Of a stretch of 64,000 nucleotides of DNA, positions 17,427-25,745 are shown in pieces; the first letter of the stretch is position 1, and the number at the start of each line of letters is the position of its first letter. The stretch covers positions 1 to 64,000 of the forward strand of contig NZ_BMWE01000007.1 of the NCBI RefSeq assembly GCF_014651075.1, written 5' to 3'. Under the pieces are notes generated by a model. It ran no database searches and was not told where the DNA came from. It saw only the letters and a program-made list of their open reading frames with translations. The position numbers were made by a program, and so were the translations under genes. Source of the stretch: Streptomyces djakartensis. GTDB lineage: Bacteria > Actinomycetota > Actinomycetes > Streptomycetales > Streptomycetaceae.

Positions 17427-18185
17427 TCATCGGGCCGCCCTCACCGGCACGAGGGTGAGATAGGCGAGTCCGAGGACGCCCCGGTAGGTCAGCCAGGCGG
17501 CCCGGTGACGGTCGAGGCGCTCCCGGGTCCCGGCGGCCAGCGGGTGGCCGGGGTGCTCGGCGAGCCAGACCTCGGCGTCCGCCTGGTACGCCGACTCGAA
17601 CGCCTCCCATTCGTCGAGGCTCGCCGTCTCCGTCCACTCCGGCCTGAAGCCCGCGTCGATCGCCAGGTCCGTGAGGGTGGCGAGGTCGTGGTGGTCGGTG
17701 ACGGCGGCGCCCGGCCACATGCGGGACAGTTCATCTTCGGTCGGGGTGCGCTGCCAGAAGCCCTCGCCGAGCAGGACGCGGCCGCGGTCGGTGACGAGGC
17801 GGCGGAGTCCGGCGAGGGCTTCGGGGAGGCGGTCGCCGAGGGCCTGGCTCGCGCCGACGCACAGGACGAGGTCGGCGGGGCCGCGGGTGGTGCCGGTGGC
17901 GGACTCCTCGACGAAACGGGCCCGTTCCGTGAGGCCGCGCGACGCGGCGCTCTCCCGGCCGCGGGCCAGGTCGCCGGCGTCGAGGTCGACACCGAGGCCG
18001 GTCGCCTGCGGGGCGGCTTCCAGGAGGCGCAGCATCAGCTCGCCCCGGCCGCAGCCGATGTCCAGGACGGTCTTCGGGGTGTTGCGGGCGAGGCGAGCCA
18101 CGAGCTGGTCGGCCCGGGCCTCTGAGAGGGGGCCGTGGAAGGTGAGCCGGGTGCGGTGGGGTATGCCGGTGCCGGATGTGGTCAT
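17427..18185 (-). CDS. SAM-dependent methyltransferase (class I)
   Basis: 252 residues. Rossmann-type SAM binding is clear from motif I VLDIGCGRGELMLRLLE (about 41-57) and the acidic loop LGVDLDAGDLARGR. Later blocks LVLCVGASQALGD and GRVLLGEGFWQRTP fit the UbiE/Coq5-like class I fold. The substrate is unknown. The C-terminal 80 residues are helix-rich (DEWEAFESAYQADAEVWL) and probably form the acceptor lid. It is monocistronic and back-to-back with the MFS gene. Confidence 0.85.
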   Translation of the reverse strand: MTTSGTGIPHRTRLTFHGPLSEARADQLVARLARNTPKTVLDIGCGRGELMLRLLEAAPQATGLGVDLDAGDLARGRESAASRGLTERARFVEESATGTTRGPADLVLCVGASQALGDRLPEALAGLRRLVTDRGRVLLGEGFWQRTPTEDELSRMWPGAAVTDHHDLATLTDLAIDAGFRPEWTETASLDEWEAFESAYQADAEVWLAEHPGHPLAAGTRERLDRHRAAWLTYRGVLGLAYLTLVPVRAAR

Positions 18186-18304
18186 GGCAGGAACGCTACG
18201 GGCGCCGGCGGGCGGTCGGCACGGGCTTTTCGGTGCCCGGGCCGGGTGGGTGCGCAGCTCGGCGCGACGAGGTGCCGCTGCGCACCCGCCCCCGAGATCT
18301 CGGC

Positions 18305-18365
18305 TCCTCCCCCAAGTTCTCGGTTTCGCTCGAACAGGGAGGACCCCCATGAGCGAGGGGGACCC
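18305..18365. repeat. Intergenic palindromic element (REP-like)
   Basis: Nested complementary arms: TCCTCCC 18305-18311 with GGGAGGA 18337-18343, and GTTC 18316-18319 with GAAC 18332-18335 around TCGGTTTCGCTC; then CCCCC 18344-18348 with GGGGG 18357-18361. Similar CTCGGxTTCGCTCGA-containing palindromes recur between genes in streptomycetes as far as I recall; copy number here cannot be tested because the window holds one copy. It may also terminate the neighbouring gene. Confidence 0.45.
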
Positions 18366-18409
18366 CATCGCCCCAGCGGCACGTATGCCCGCAGCTGAGA
18401 CGCGGTGCC

Positions 18410-19234
18410 TTACTTCGTCACCGTGAGGTTCCTCAGGATGGCCGCCGTCAGCTCCGGGTCGCCCTCCGTCTTCACACGGTCCGCCACCGTCTCCGGTGTC
18501 ACACGGCCGCAGGCCAGACGGACGTACGTCTCCCAGTCGAGGGTGAGGGTCGCGGCGGGGCCGAGCGCGGGGGCCGTTTCGAGGGTGCCGCGGCCCTGGA
18601 TGTCGACGCGGATCGTGCGCAGGAACTCGACGGGGCCGTGGACGTCGAACACGACGGCCGAGCTGCGCGGGGCCTGGGCGTCCTCGGCGACCACGCGGGG
18701 CAGTTCGGCGAGCAGCACGTCGCGGGCGATGTGCGCGCCGGGGGAGTCGAGGTTGCCGGGCCGGCCCAGAGCCGTGCGCAGGTCCTGTTCGTGCACCCAC
18801 ACGTCGAAGGCGTGGCGGCGCATGGACTCCTCCAGGGTGAGCTCGGCCCCGAGCGGGCCGCGCACCTTCGTGCCCGGGTCACGCGCGTCGTTGCGCAGCT
18901 GGCGGTTGCGGCGGATGATCACGTACTCCAGCTCGGAGGTCATCTCCGGCGCCGTGTGGTGGCGGCGGACGTCGACCTGCATCTCCATGTAGCGCTGGTG
19001 GTCGTTGGTGACGTGGAACAGGTCGCGCGGCAGCGAGTGGATGGGCCGTGGGTCGCCGAGCATCTCGCAGTCCAGCCCGATGACATGGGAGACCACGTCC
19101 CGCACCGACCATCCGGGGCACGGCGTCCGCCGGTTCCAATCGGCCTCCGCGAGCGGCTGGACCAGCTGGGATATCGCTTCGATGGAGTGGGTCCAGGCGT
19201 CGGCGTAGGGCTGGAGGGTGGGATGCAGACTCAC
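18410..19234 (-). CDS. Mycothiol-dependent maleylpyruvate isomerase family protein (DinB-like fold)
   Basis: 274 residues. The N-terminal four-helix DinB-like bundle is shown by LVQPLAEADWNRRTPCPGWSVRDVVSHVIGLD, and metal ligands of the MDMPI family are apparent: His50 and the helix with His141, Asp144 and His148 (RRHAFDVWVHEQDLR). The C-terminal part (from about 170) fits the MDMPI C-terminal domain. Members use mycothiol, the actinobacterial glutathione substitute, as cofactor or substrate for isomerisation or detoxification; the exact reaction is not deducible. A Mg/mycothiol transferase role is an alternative. Confidence 0.85.
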   Translation of the reverse strand: MSLHPTLQPYADAWTHSIEAISQLVQPLAEADWNRRTPCPGWSVRDVVSHVIGLDCEMLGDPRPIHSLPRDLFHVTNDHQRYMEMQVDVRRHHTAPEMTSELEYVIIRRNRQLRNDARDPGTKVRGPLGAELTLEESMRRHAFDVWVHEQDLRTALGRPGNLDSPGAHIARDVLLAELPRVVAEDAQAPRSSAVVFDVHGPVEFLRTIRVDIQGRGTLETAPALGPAATLTLDWETYVRLACGRVTPETVADRVKTEGDPELTAAILRNLTVTK

Positions 19235-19428
19235 GGAACGGGACCCCTCGGCGGTCGGTGCACGGGCAGGTGGTGGCGGCGTTGCCAGTGGGAGGTGGCG
19301 GCTGTCGGCGGGCGTCTTGCGAGCTAAGTTACGCTGCTGTGAGGCACCCCGGCAGTGCTTTCGTGTGACGATCGTAGGCCTGTGGGCAAGCCCCTGTGGA
19401 CGGTCCCGAATGCCAGGACGGTGGTAGT

Positions 19429-20226
19429 GTGCGCGCCTCTGTGATCCAGATCTCCGTAGACGAGGGCGAATCGGTCGAATCGCGCCGTCGGCGGGCGGCC
19501 GGGCTCGTCCGGGAGCAGGCCGGAGCCGACCTCGTCGTCCTCCCGGAACTGTGGACCACGGGTGCCTTCGCCTATGACGACTTCGGCCGGGAGGCCGAGC
19601 CGCTCGAAGGGCCCACGTACGAGGCGATGGCGAAGGCCGCGAGCGACGCGGGCGTGTGGCTGCACGCCGGTTCGATTGTCGAGCGAGACCCGGACGGCCC
19701 CCTGTACAACACCTCCCTCGTCTTCTCCCCGTCCGGCGACCTCGCCGCCGCCTACCGCAAGATCCACCGCTTCGGCTTCGACAAGGGCGAGGCCGTGCTG
19801 ATGGGCGCGGGCGCCGAGCTGGTGACGGTTCGTCTGCCGCAGACCACCCTGGGGCTCAGCACCTGTTACGACCTGCGCTTCCCCGAACTCTTCCGCGGTC
19901 TCGTCGACGCCGGCGCCGAGACCCTCGTGGTGTCGGCGGGCTGGCCGGAGCGCCGCCGGGCCCACTGGACGCTGCTGGCCCGGGCACGGGCGGTCGAGAA
20001 CCAGTCGTTCGTCGTCGCGTGCGGAACGGCCGGCACGCACGCCGGGGTTCCTCAGGCCGGTCACTCGATCGTGATCGACCCGTGGGGCGAGGTGCTCGCC
20101 GAGGCGGGGGCCGGCGAGGAGGTCCTGACGGTCGAGTTCGACCCGGACAAGGTCGCGGCGACACGGGAGCAGTTCCCGGCGCTTAAGGACCGGATGCTGG
20201 GACTCCAGCCGCCGCTCAGGCCCTGA
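19429..20226 (+). CDS. Carbon-nitrogen hydrolase (nitrilase superfamily amidase)
   Basis: 265 residues. The catalytic triad is complete: Glu40 (VVLPELW), Lys111 (YRKIHRFGFDKGE) and Cys146 (LSTCYDLRFPELFR). It hydrolyses a C-N bond in a small amide; the nearest described relatives are omega-amidase/deaminated-glutathione amidase-type enzymes, but the substrate is an inference. The GTG at 19429 is chosen because TAGTGT just upstream looks like a -10 element of a leaderless transcript; a longer start exists at 19396. It converges on the LURP-one gene with an 11-base gap. Confidence 0.87.
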   Translation: MRASVIQISVDEGESVESRRRRAAGLVREQAGADLVVLPELWTTGAFAYDDFGREAEPLEGPTYEAMAKAASDAGVWLHAGSIVERDPDGPLYNTSLVFSPSGDLAAAYRKIHRFGFDKGEAVLMGAGAELVTVRLPQTTLGLSTCYDLRFPELFRGLVDAGAETLVVSAGWPERRRAHWTLLARARAVENQSFVVACGTAGTHAGVPQAGHSIVIDPWGEVLAEAGAGEEVLTVEFDPDKVAATREQFPALKDRMLGLQPPLRP

Positions 20227-20237
20227 CGGCGACGCGC

Positions 20238-20729
20238 TCAGTCCTCCCGCTCCTTCTCCGCCAGGTGGATCACGCACACCGCCACCGCGATCAGCAGCGC
20301 CGGATCCGCGTCCTCCCGGACGACGTCCACGCCGTAGGTGTCCCTGACGGTCAGCCACCGCCGGGAGATCACCGCCAGCAGCTCACCCTCGTACTCGACG
20401 GCGAACTCCCGGTCGAGGATCTTGCCGCTGACGTCGAGTTCGTTGCCGTCGGCCAGCGACACCCGGTAGTGGTTGCGCAGCAGGGACAGCCGCTTCCTGC
20501 GGATCGTCGCCAGCGGCTCCCCGCCCCGCTGGAGCACCATCGTGTCGCGCAGGGCGAGCATCTTCTGGTGGATGTCGACGAGGACGCGCCCCTGGAGGTC
20601 CTTCAGCTCCCAGGTGTCCCGCAGCCGCAGGGCCTTGCCGTCGACGAGGAACACCTTGGTGCCGCGCTCGTCCTCGATCCAGTAGTCGTCGCCGATGCCG
20701 AGGAGCCGGTCGTACACGAGGAATCTCAT
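20238..20729 (-). CDS. LURP-one-related protein
   Basis: 163 residues with the LURP-one/Tubby-like beta-barrel pattern: MRFLVYDRLLGIGDDYWIED, then alternating strands (TKVFLVDGKALRLRDTWELKD, VLVDIHQKMLALRDTMVL, LATIRRKRLSLLRNHYRV) and a C-terminal hydrophobic helix (ALLIAVAVCVIHLA). Function is unknown in bacteria; related folds bind membrane phospholipids. Its ATG overlaps the stop of the GlxA-type regulator gene by four bases, so they form a coupled two-gene operon. Confidence 0.85.
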   Translation of the reverse strand: MRFLVYDRLLGIGDDYWIEDERGTKVFLVDGKALRLRDTWELKDLQGRVLVDIHQKMLALRDTMVLQRGGEPLATIRRKRLSLLRNHYRVSLADGNELDVSGKILDREFAVEYEGELLAVISRRWLTVRDTYGVDVVREDADPALLIAVAVCVIHLAEKERED

Positions 20730-21724
20730 GGAACCAGGGCTTCCCCGCCGCCCGCTCCGAAACGCCGCCTGTAGGCCGACGGGCTGAGCCCGGTCGCCCG
20801 CCGCAGCCGCGCCCTCAGGTTGGCGGCCGTACCGAGCCCGCTCCTGGCCGCCACCACGTCCAGCCGCTCCTCGCCCCGCTCGATCAGCCGGCAGGCCAGC
20901 GCCACCCTCTCCCCGGTCAGCCAGGCGAGCGGCGTCGTACCGAGCTGGGCGCGGAAGCGCCGGTGGAGCGTCGCGGGGCTGACCCGTGCGCGGGCGGCCA
21001 GGTCCCCCACCGTCAGCGGCTCGCCCAGCCGCTCCTGCGCCCACGCCAGAAGGGGACCCAGGGACTCGTCCCGCACGTCCGGCACCGGCCGCTCCACGAA
21101 CTGCCGCTGCCCGCCGTCCCGGTGCGCGGCGAAGACCAGCCGCCGGGAGACGTGGTTGGCGATCTCGGCGCCGTGGTCGCGCCGCCAGATGTACAGCCCC
21201 AGATCGAGCGCGGCCGCACTGCCCGCGGCGGTGAGGATGTCGCCCTCGTCCACGAACAGCACGTCCGGCTCCAGCAGCACCTTCGGATGCAGCCGGCGGA
21301 AGGAGTCCGCCCACCGCCAGTGGGTCGCCGCACGCCGCCCGTCCAGCAGCCCGGCCTCGGCGAGTGCGAAGGTGCCGGTGCAGAAGCTGAGGATCCGGGC
21401 GCCACGCGCGTGCGCCCGCCGGACGGCGTCGAGCACGGCGGGGGCACGCGGTACGACGTTGTCCGGCCGGCCGGGCACGACCAGCGTGTCCGCCCGGTCC
21501 ACGGCGTCCAGGCCCGGGACACCGGTGAGCGTGAAGAAGCCGTGGTTCATCCGGATCTCCGGCGCGGGCGTGCACAGCGTCACCTCGTACAACGGCCCCG
21601 GCAGCCCCAGCTCGGGCCGCGGCAGCCCGAACAACTCGGTGGCGACACCGACCTCGAAGGGGTTGGTGCCCTCGTCGACGATCACGGCGACCCGGTGCGG
21701 GTGGTGCGAGGATCCTTGCGGCAT
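20726..21724 (-). CDS. GlxA-type transcriptional regulator (DJ-1/PfpI domain plus AraC HTH)
   Basis: 332 residues. The N-terminal DJ-1/PfpI-like domain (about 10-190) contains VAVIVDEGTNPFEVGVATELFG and the nucleophile-elbow region ARILSFCTGTFALAEAG. The C-terminal AraC/XylS domain (about 225-325) has two HTHs (LTVGDLAARARVSPATLHRRFRAQLGTTP; RLDVVAARSGLGTAANLRARLRRATG). Such regulators often respond to small metabolites. The next gene on the same strand (LURP-one) overlaps it, and the cupin/NHL operon is divergent 52 bases away, so either may be its target. Confidence 0.9.
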   Translation of the reverse strand: MPQGSSHHPHRVAVIVDEGTNPFEVGVATELFGLPRPELGLPGPLYEVTLCTPAPEIRMNHGFFTLTGVPGLDAVDRADTLVVPGRPDNVVPRAPAVLDAVRRAHARGARILSFCTGTFALAEAGLLDGRRAATHWRWADSFRRLHPKVLLEPDVLFVDEGDILTAAGSAAALDLGLYIWRRDHGAEIANHVSRRLVFAAHRDGGQRQFVERPVPDVRDESLGPLLAWAQERLGEPLTVGDLAARARVSPATLHRRFRAQLGTTPLAWLTGERVALACRLIERGEERLDVVAARSGLGTAANLRARLRRATGLSPSAYRRRFGAGGGEALVP

Positions 21725-21776
21725 GTGCGATTCCTAGCACTCGTGCGAGGCGTACGGCAGCCCGGAAGATCGCCTC

Positions 21777-22202
21777 ATGACTCAGGAACCCGTCTCGCTC
21801 GCCCACGCCCTGGCCTCCTTCTCCGACCAGTGGAGCCCGCGCATCGTCACCGCCGTCAACAACTACGACGTCCGCATCGCCAAGGTGGAGGGCGAACACG
21901 TCTGGCACGTCCACGACCACACCGACGAGTTCTTCCTCGTCCTCGACGGCGAACTGCACATCGGCCTGCGCGAGCCGGCCGGCGAACGCACGGTCGTCCT
22001 GCCCCGGGGCAGCGTCTTCACGGTCCCCCGCGGCACCGAGCACAAGCCGTACGCCCCCGTCCCGACGGCGATCCTGCTCTTCGAACCCACCGGCACCCTC
22101 ACGGTCGGCGACCGCCACGACGAGGTGCCCGGCCACGTGGACGCCACGACGGGGCATGCGCTGGGCGGACTGCCGGTGCCGGATGACACCCTGGACACAT
22201 GA
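21777..22202 (+). CDS. Small cupin-fold protein
   Basis: 141 residues, single conserved beta-barrel. Metal-ligand pattern of cupin motif 1 is complete: HVWHVHDHTDEFFLVLDGEL (His-x-His-x(3-4)-Glu), and motif 2 is PRGSVFTVPRGTEHKP with the fourth ligand His. Function unspecified; such proteins include mannose-6-phosphate isomerase-like enzymes and metabolite-binding proteins. It overlaps the downstream thioredoxin-NHL gene by four bases and is divergent from the GlxA regulator. Confidence 0.87.
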   Translation: MTQEPVSLAHALASFSDQWSPRIVTAVNNYDVRIAKVEGEHVWHVHDHTDEFFLVLDGELHIGLREPAGERTVVLPRGSVFTVPRGTEHKPYAPVPTAILLFEPTGTLTVGDRHDEVPGHVDATTGHALGGLPVPDDTLDT

Positions 22203-24016
22203 ACCACTCCGCACCCCGACGCGCCCGCGTCCGCGCCCCCGAGCTGACCGGCAAGGGCGGCTGGCTGAACACGGGCGGGCAGCAGTACACCCTCGCCGAC
22301 CTGCGGGGACGCATCGTGATCCTCGACTTCTGGACGTTCTGCTGCATCAACTGCCTGCACGTCCTCGACGAGCTGCGCGAGCTGGAGGAGAAGCACCGGG
22401 ACACGGTCGTGGTCATCGGGGTGCACTCGCCGAAGTTCGTGCACGAGGCCGAACACCAGGCGGTCGTCGACGCCGTGGAGCGGTACGGCGTGGAGCACCC
22501 GGTGCTCGACGATCCGGAGCTCGCGACGTGGAAGCAGTACGCCGTGCGGGCCTGGCCGACGCTCGTCGTGATCGACCCCGAGGGGTACGTGGTGGCGCAG
22601 CACGCCGGTGAGGGGCATGTGCACGCCATCGAGCGGCTGGTCGAGGAGCTGGAGGGCGAGCACGCGGCGAAGGGCACGCTGCGGCGCGGGGACGGGCCGT
22701 ACGTGGCGCCGGAGCCGGAGCCGACGGTGTTGCGGTTCCCGGGCAAGGCGCTGTTGCTGCCGGGCGGGAACTTCCTGGTGAGTGACACGACCCGGCATCA
22801 GCTGGTGGAGCTGGCTGAGGACGGGGAGAGCGTCGTCCGGCGGATCGGGTCCGGTGCGCGTGCGTTCGCCGACGGGTCGGCCGACGAGGCCGGCTTCAAC
22901 GAGCCGCAGGGACTCGCCCTGCTCGACGACGGGTCGGTGGTCGTCGCCGACACCGTCAATCACGCGCTGCGGCGGCTGGATCCGGTCACCGGAGAGGTCA
23001 CCACCCTGGCCGGTACGGGCCGGCAGTGGTGGCAGGGTTCACCCACCTCGGGGCCGGCCCGCGAGATCGACCTGTCCTCCCCCTGGGACGTCGCCCACTG
23101 GCAGGGCAAGGTCTGGATCGCCATGGCCGGTGTCCACCAGCTGTGGACGTACGACCCGGAGGACGGGACGGTCGCGGTCGCGGCCGGGACCACCAACGAG
23201 GGGCTCGTGGACGGGCCGGGGGCCGAGGCCTGGTTCGCGCAGCCGTCCGGGCTGGCCGCCACGACCGGGCGGCTGTGGCTCGCGGACTCCGAGACGTCGG
23301 CCCTGCGCTGGGTGGAGCCGGACGGCTCCGTGCACACCGCCGTCGGCACCGGCCTGTTCGACTTCGGTCACCGGGACGGGGCCGCCGAGCAGGCGCTGCT
23401 GCAGCACCCGTTGGGTGTCACCGCGCTGCCGGACGGATCCGTCGCCGTCGCCGACACCTACAACCACGCCCTGCGCCGCTACGACCCGGCGACCGGTGAG
23501 GTGACCACGCTGGCCACGGACCTGCGCGAGCCCAGTGACGCGGTGCTCGCCGGCGACGACATCGTGGTCGTGGAGTCCGCCCGGCACCGGCTGACCCGGC
23601 TGCGGTTGCCGGAGGAGGCGGTGAAGGTGCCCGAGGTCGCCCACCGCACGCGGCGGGAGGCCACCGAAGTCGCCCCCGGGCGGCTCCGGCTGGACGTGAT
23701 CTTCCAGGCCCCGGCGGGCCAGAAGCTGGACACCCGCTACGGCCCCTCCACCCGCCTGCTGGTCTCGTCCACCCCGCCGGAGCTGCTGCGCAGCGGCGAG
23801 GGCGCGGGGACGGACCTCTCCCGCGCCCTCGAACTCGACCCGTCCGTACCGGAGGGCGTCCTGCACGTCTCCGCGATGGCCGCCTCCTGCGACGACGACC
23901 CGGAGAACGAGTACCCCGCCTGTCACGTCCACCAGCAGGACTGGGGCGTCCCCGTCCGCCTCACGGAGACGGGGACGGACCGGCTGCCCCTGGTGCTGGC
24001 GGGGATGGACGCCTGA
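22199..24016 (+). CDS. Thioredoxin-like protein with NHL beta-propeller (NHLRC2-like)
   Basis: 605 residues. The N-terminal thioredoxin fold has the redox motif Cys49-Ile-Asn-Cys52 in FWTFCCINCLHVLDEL and the cis-Pro region VRAWPTLVVIDPEG. From about residue 170 six NHL-type blades repeat (GLALLDDGSVVVADTVNHALRRLD; GVTALPDGSVAVADTYNHALRRYD). It ends in a beta domain (residues about 480-605). No signal peptide, so it is cytoplasmic. It is coupled to the cupin gene by a four-base overlap. The substrate of the CxxC pair is unknown. Confidence 0.9.
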   Translation: MNHSAPRRARVRAPELTGKGGWLNTGGQQYTLADLRGRIVILDFWTFCCINCLHVLDELRELEEKHRDTVVVIGVHSPKFVHEAEHQAVVDAVERYGVEHPVLDDPELATWKQYAVRAWPTLVVIDPEGYVVAQHAGEGHVHAIERLVEELEGEHAAKGTLRRGDGPYVAPEPEPTVLRFPGKALLLPGGNFLVSDTTRHQLVELAEDGESVVRRIGSGARAFADGSADEAGFNEPQGLALLDDGSVVVADTVNHALRRLDPVTGEVTTLAGTGRQWWQGSPTSGPAREIDLSSPWDVAHWQGKVWIAMAGVHQLWTYDPEDGTVAVAAGTTNEGLVDGPGAEAWFAQPSGLAATTGRLWLADSETSALRWVEPDGSVHTAVGTGLFDFGHRDGAAEQALLQHPLGVTALPDGSVAVADTYNHALRRYDPATGEVTTLATDLREPSDAVLAGDDIVVVESARHRLTRLRLPEEAVKVPEVAHRTRREATEVAPGRLRLDVIFQAPAGQKLDTRYGPSTRLLVSSTPPELLRSGEGAGTDLSRALELDPSVPEGVLHVSAMAASCDDDPENEYPACHVHQQDWGVPVRLTETGTDRLPLVLAGMDA

Positions 24017-24028
24017 GCGGACGGCCCG

Positions 24029-24283
24029 TCAGACCCCGTACCCGTCGCTGTAGCCGTCGCGGCGGTGGTGGGGCGCCGCCGGGTCGTCGACGACGCCCGT
24101 CGGCGGTGGCACCACCACGCGCCTGCGCCGGTAGATGCTGCTGAACGTAGTGACGCCGATCAGTCCCACGATCATGAAGATGATGCCGACCAGGTCGAGG
24201 TTGACTCCTTGCATGTCCCAGTCGGTCGCAAACGTGAGGATGGCTCCCACGGCGATGAGGATGATGCATCCGCCGAGGCCCAT
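24029..24283 (-). CDS. DUF6458-family small membrane protein
   Basis: 84 residues with two hydrophobic helices (about 4-20 and 28-48; GGCIILIAVGAILTFA and LVGIIFMIVGLIGVTTF) and a basic cytosolic tail starting YRRRRVVVPPPTG, the pattern of DUF6458 proteins. Function unknown. It converges on the NHL gene with a 12-base gap and lies downstream of the M18 peptidase. Confidence 0.82.
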   Translation of the reverse strand: MGLGGCIILIAVGAILTFATDWDMQGVNLDLVGIIFMIVGLIGVTTFSSIYRRRRVVVPPPTGVVDDPAAPHHRRDGYSDGYGV

Positions 24284-24370
24284 GAGTGTTCGCCTCCCTG
24301 TACGGTCCGGTCGTTCCGGTCCGCACTCCGGGTACCCCGGAGGGGAACACCCATGCGGTGGCGGCCCGTT

Positions 24371-25669
24371 CTACCGCTCCAGGAACGCGGCCAACGCGCC
24401 CGCCAGCAGGAACGGGTCGTCGGCGCCGCACAGTTCGCGGGCGCTGTGCATCGACAGGATGGCCACGCCGATGTCCACCGTCCTGATGCCGTGCCGGGCT
24501 GCCGTGATCGGGCCGATGGTGGTGCCGCAGGGCATGGAGTTGTTGGAGACGAAGGACTGGAAGGGCACGCCGGCCGCCTCGCAGGCCGCCGTGAAGTCCG
24601 CGCGGCCCGCACCGTCCGTGGCGTAGCGGTTGTTGACGTTGACCTTGAGGATCGGGCCGCCGTTGACACGCGGGTGGTGCGTCGGGTCGTGCCGCTCCGC
24701 GTAGTTGGGGTGGACGGCGTGGCCGGTGTCGGAGGACAGGCAGACCGTGCCGGCGAAGGCGCGGGCCCGGTCCTCGTACGTGCCGCCGCGCGCGAACACC
24801 GAGCGCTCCAGCACGTTGCCGAGCAGCGGTCCGTCCGCGCCGGTGTCCGACTGGGAGCCGTTCTCCTCGTGGTCGAAGGCGGCCAGGACCGGGATGGACG
24901 CCGGTGTGGACGCGCCGGAGGCGACGGCTGCCAGGGCCGCCGTGCCGGCGTGCACGGACAGGAGGTTGTCCATGCGGGGGCCGGCCAGCAGGTCACCGTC
25001 GCGGCCCAGGTAGGCGGGGGGTTCCACGGAGTGCGTCATCAGGTCCCAGCCGGTGACCTCGCCCGCCGGGAGGCCGGCCGCCTCCTCCAGGAAGGCGATC
25101 AGGTCGCCGCCCTGGACGTCGTCGCCGAGGCCCCAGACCGGCTGCATGTGACGCTGCTTGTCGAGCTTGAGGCCGTCGGCCGTCACCGTGCGGTCCAGGT
25201 GGATGGCGAGTTGCGGGACGCGCAGCAGCGGCCGGTCGATGTTGACCAGCCGCGTCGAGCCGTCGCGCAGGGTGAGGCGCCCCGCGAGGCCCAGGTCGCG
25301 GTCCAGCCACGAGTTGAGCAGTGGTCCGCCGTAGATCTCCACGGCCACCTGGCGCCAGCCGTGCGCCCCGCTGTCGGGCAGCGGCTTGACGCGCAGGTTG
25401 GGGGAGTCGGTGTGGGCGCCGACGATCCGGAAGGGCGTGTGGGGGGCGGCGCCCTCCGGCACGTACCAGGCGACGATCGCCCCGCCGCGCAGCACGTACT
25501 TGCCGCCGCTCGTCCCCTCCCAGGCGTCCTTCTCCGCGACCTGCCTGAAGCCGGCCTTCTCCAGCCGCTCGGCTGCGTTGGCCACGGCGTGGTACGGCGA
25601 GGGGCTCGCCGCCAGGAAGGTCATCAGGTCGTCGGTGTGGCCGCGGTCGAAGCGGGCTGGTTCGGTCAT
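24371..25669 (-). CDS. M18-family aminopeptidase (ApeB-like)
   Basis: 432 residues. Typical M18 features: zinc ligands in GAHTDSPNLRVK (His and Asp), ENGSQSDTGAD preceded by FDHEE, DTGHAVHPNYAERHDPTHHP, and the C-terminal SMHSARELCGADD. It removes N-terminal acidic or neutral residues from cytoplasmic peptides and forms a tetrahedral dodecamer in characterised members. Length is normal for the family. It stands alone; the acyl-CoA dehydrogenase upstream has its own terminator. Confidence 0.92.
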   Translation of the reverse strand: MTEPARFDRGHTDDLMTFLAASPSPYHAVANAAERLEKAGFRQVAEKDAWEGTSGGKYVLRGGAIVAWYVPEGAAPHTPFRIVGAHTDSPNLRVKPLPDSGAHGWRQVAVEIYGGPLLNSWLDRDLGLAGRLTLRDGSTRLVNIDRPLLRVPQLAIHLDRTVTADGLKLDKQRHMQPVWGLGDDVQGGDLIAFLEEAAGLPAGEVTGWDLMTHSVEPPAYLGRDGDLLAGPRMDNLLSVHAGTAALAAVASGASTPASIPVLAAFDHEENGSQSDTGADGPLLGNVLERSVFARGGTYEDRARAFAGTVCLSSDTGHAVHPNYAERHDPTHHPRVNGGPILKVNVNNRYATDGAGRADFTAACEAAGVPFQSFVSNNSMPCGTTIGPITAARHGIRTVDIGVAILSMHSARELCGADDPFLLAGALAAFLER

Positions 25670-25689
25670 GCATTCACCTTAACGACGGA

Positions 25690-25725
25690 CGAGGGCCTGT
25701 TCCCCTAGAAGGGAACAGGCCCTCG
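25690..25725 (-). terminator. Terminator of the acyl-CoA dehydrogenase gene
   Basis: A 15-bp perfect stem (CGAGGGCCTGTTCCC, complement at 25711-25725) with loop CTAGAA, 20 bases beyond the dehydrogenase stop. Confidence 0.9.
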
Positions 25726-25745
25726 AACAGAGGACGTGAGGGGGA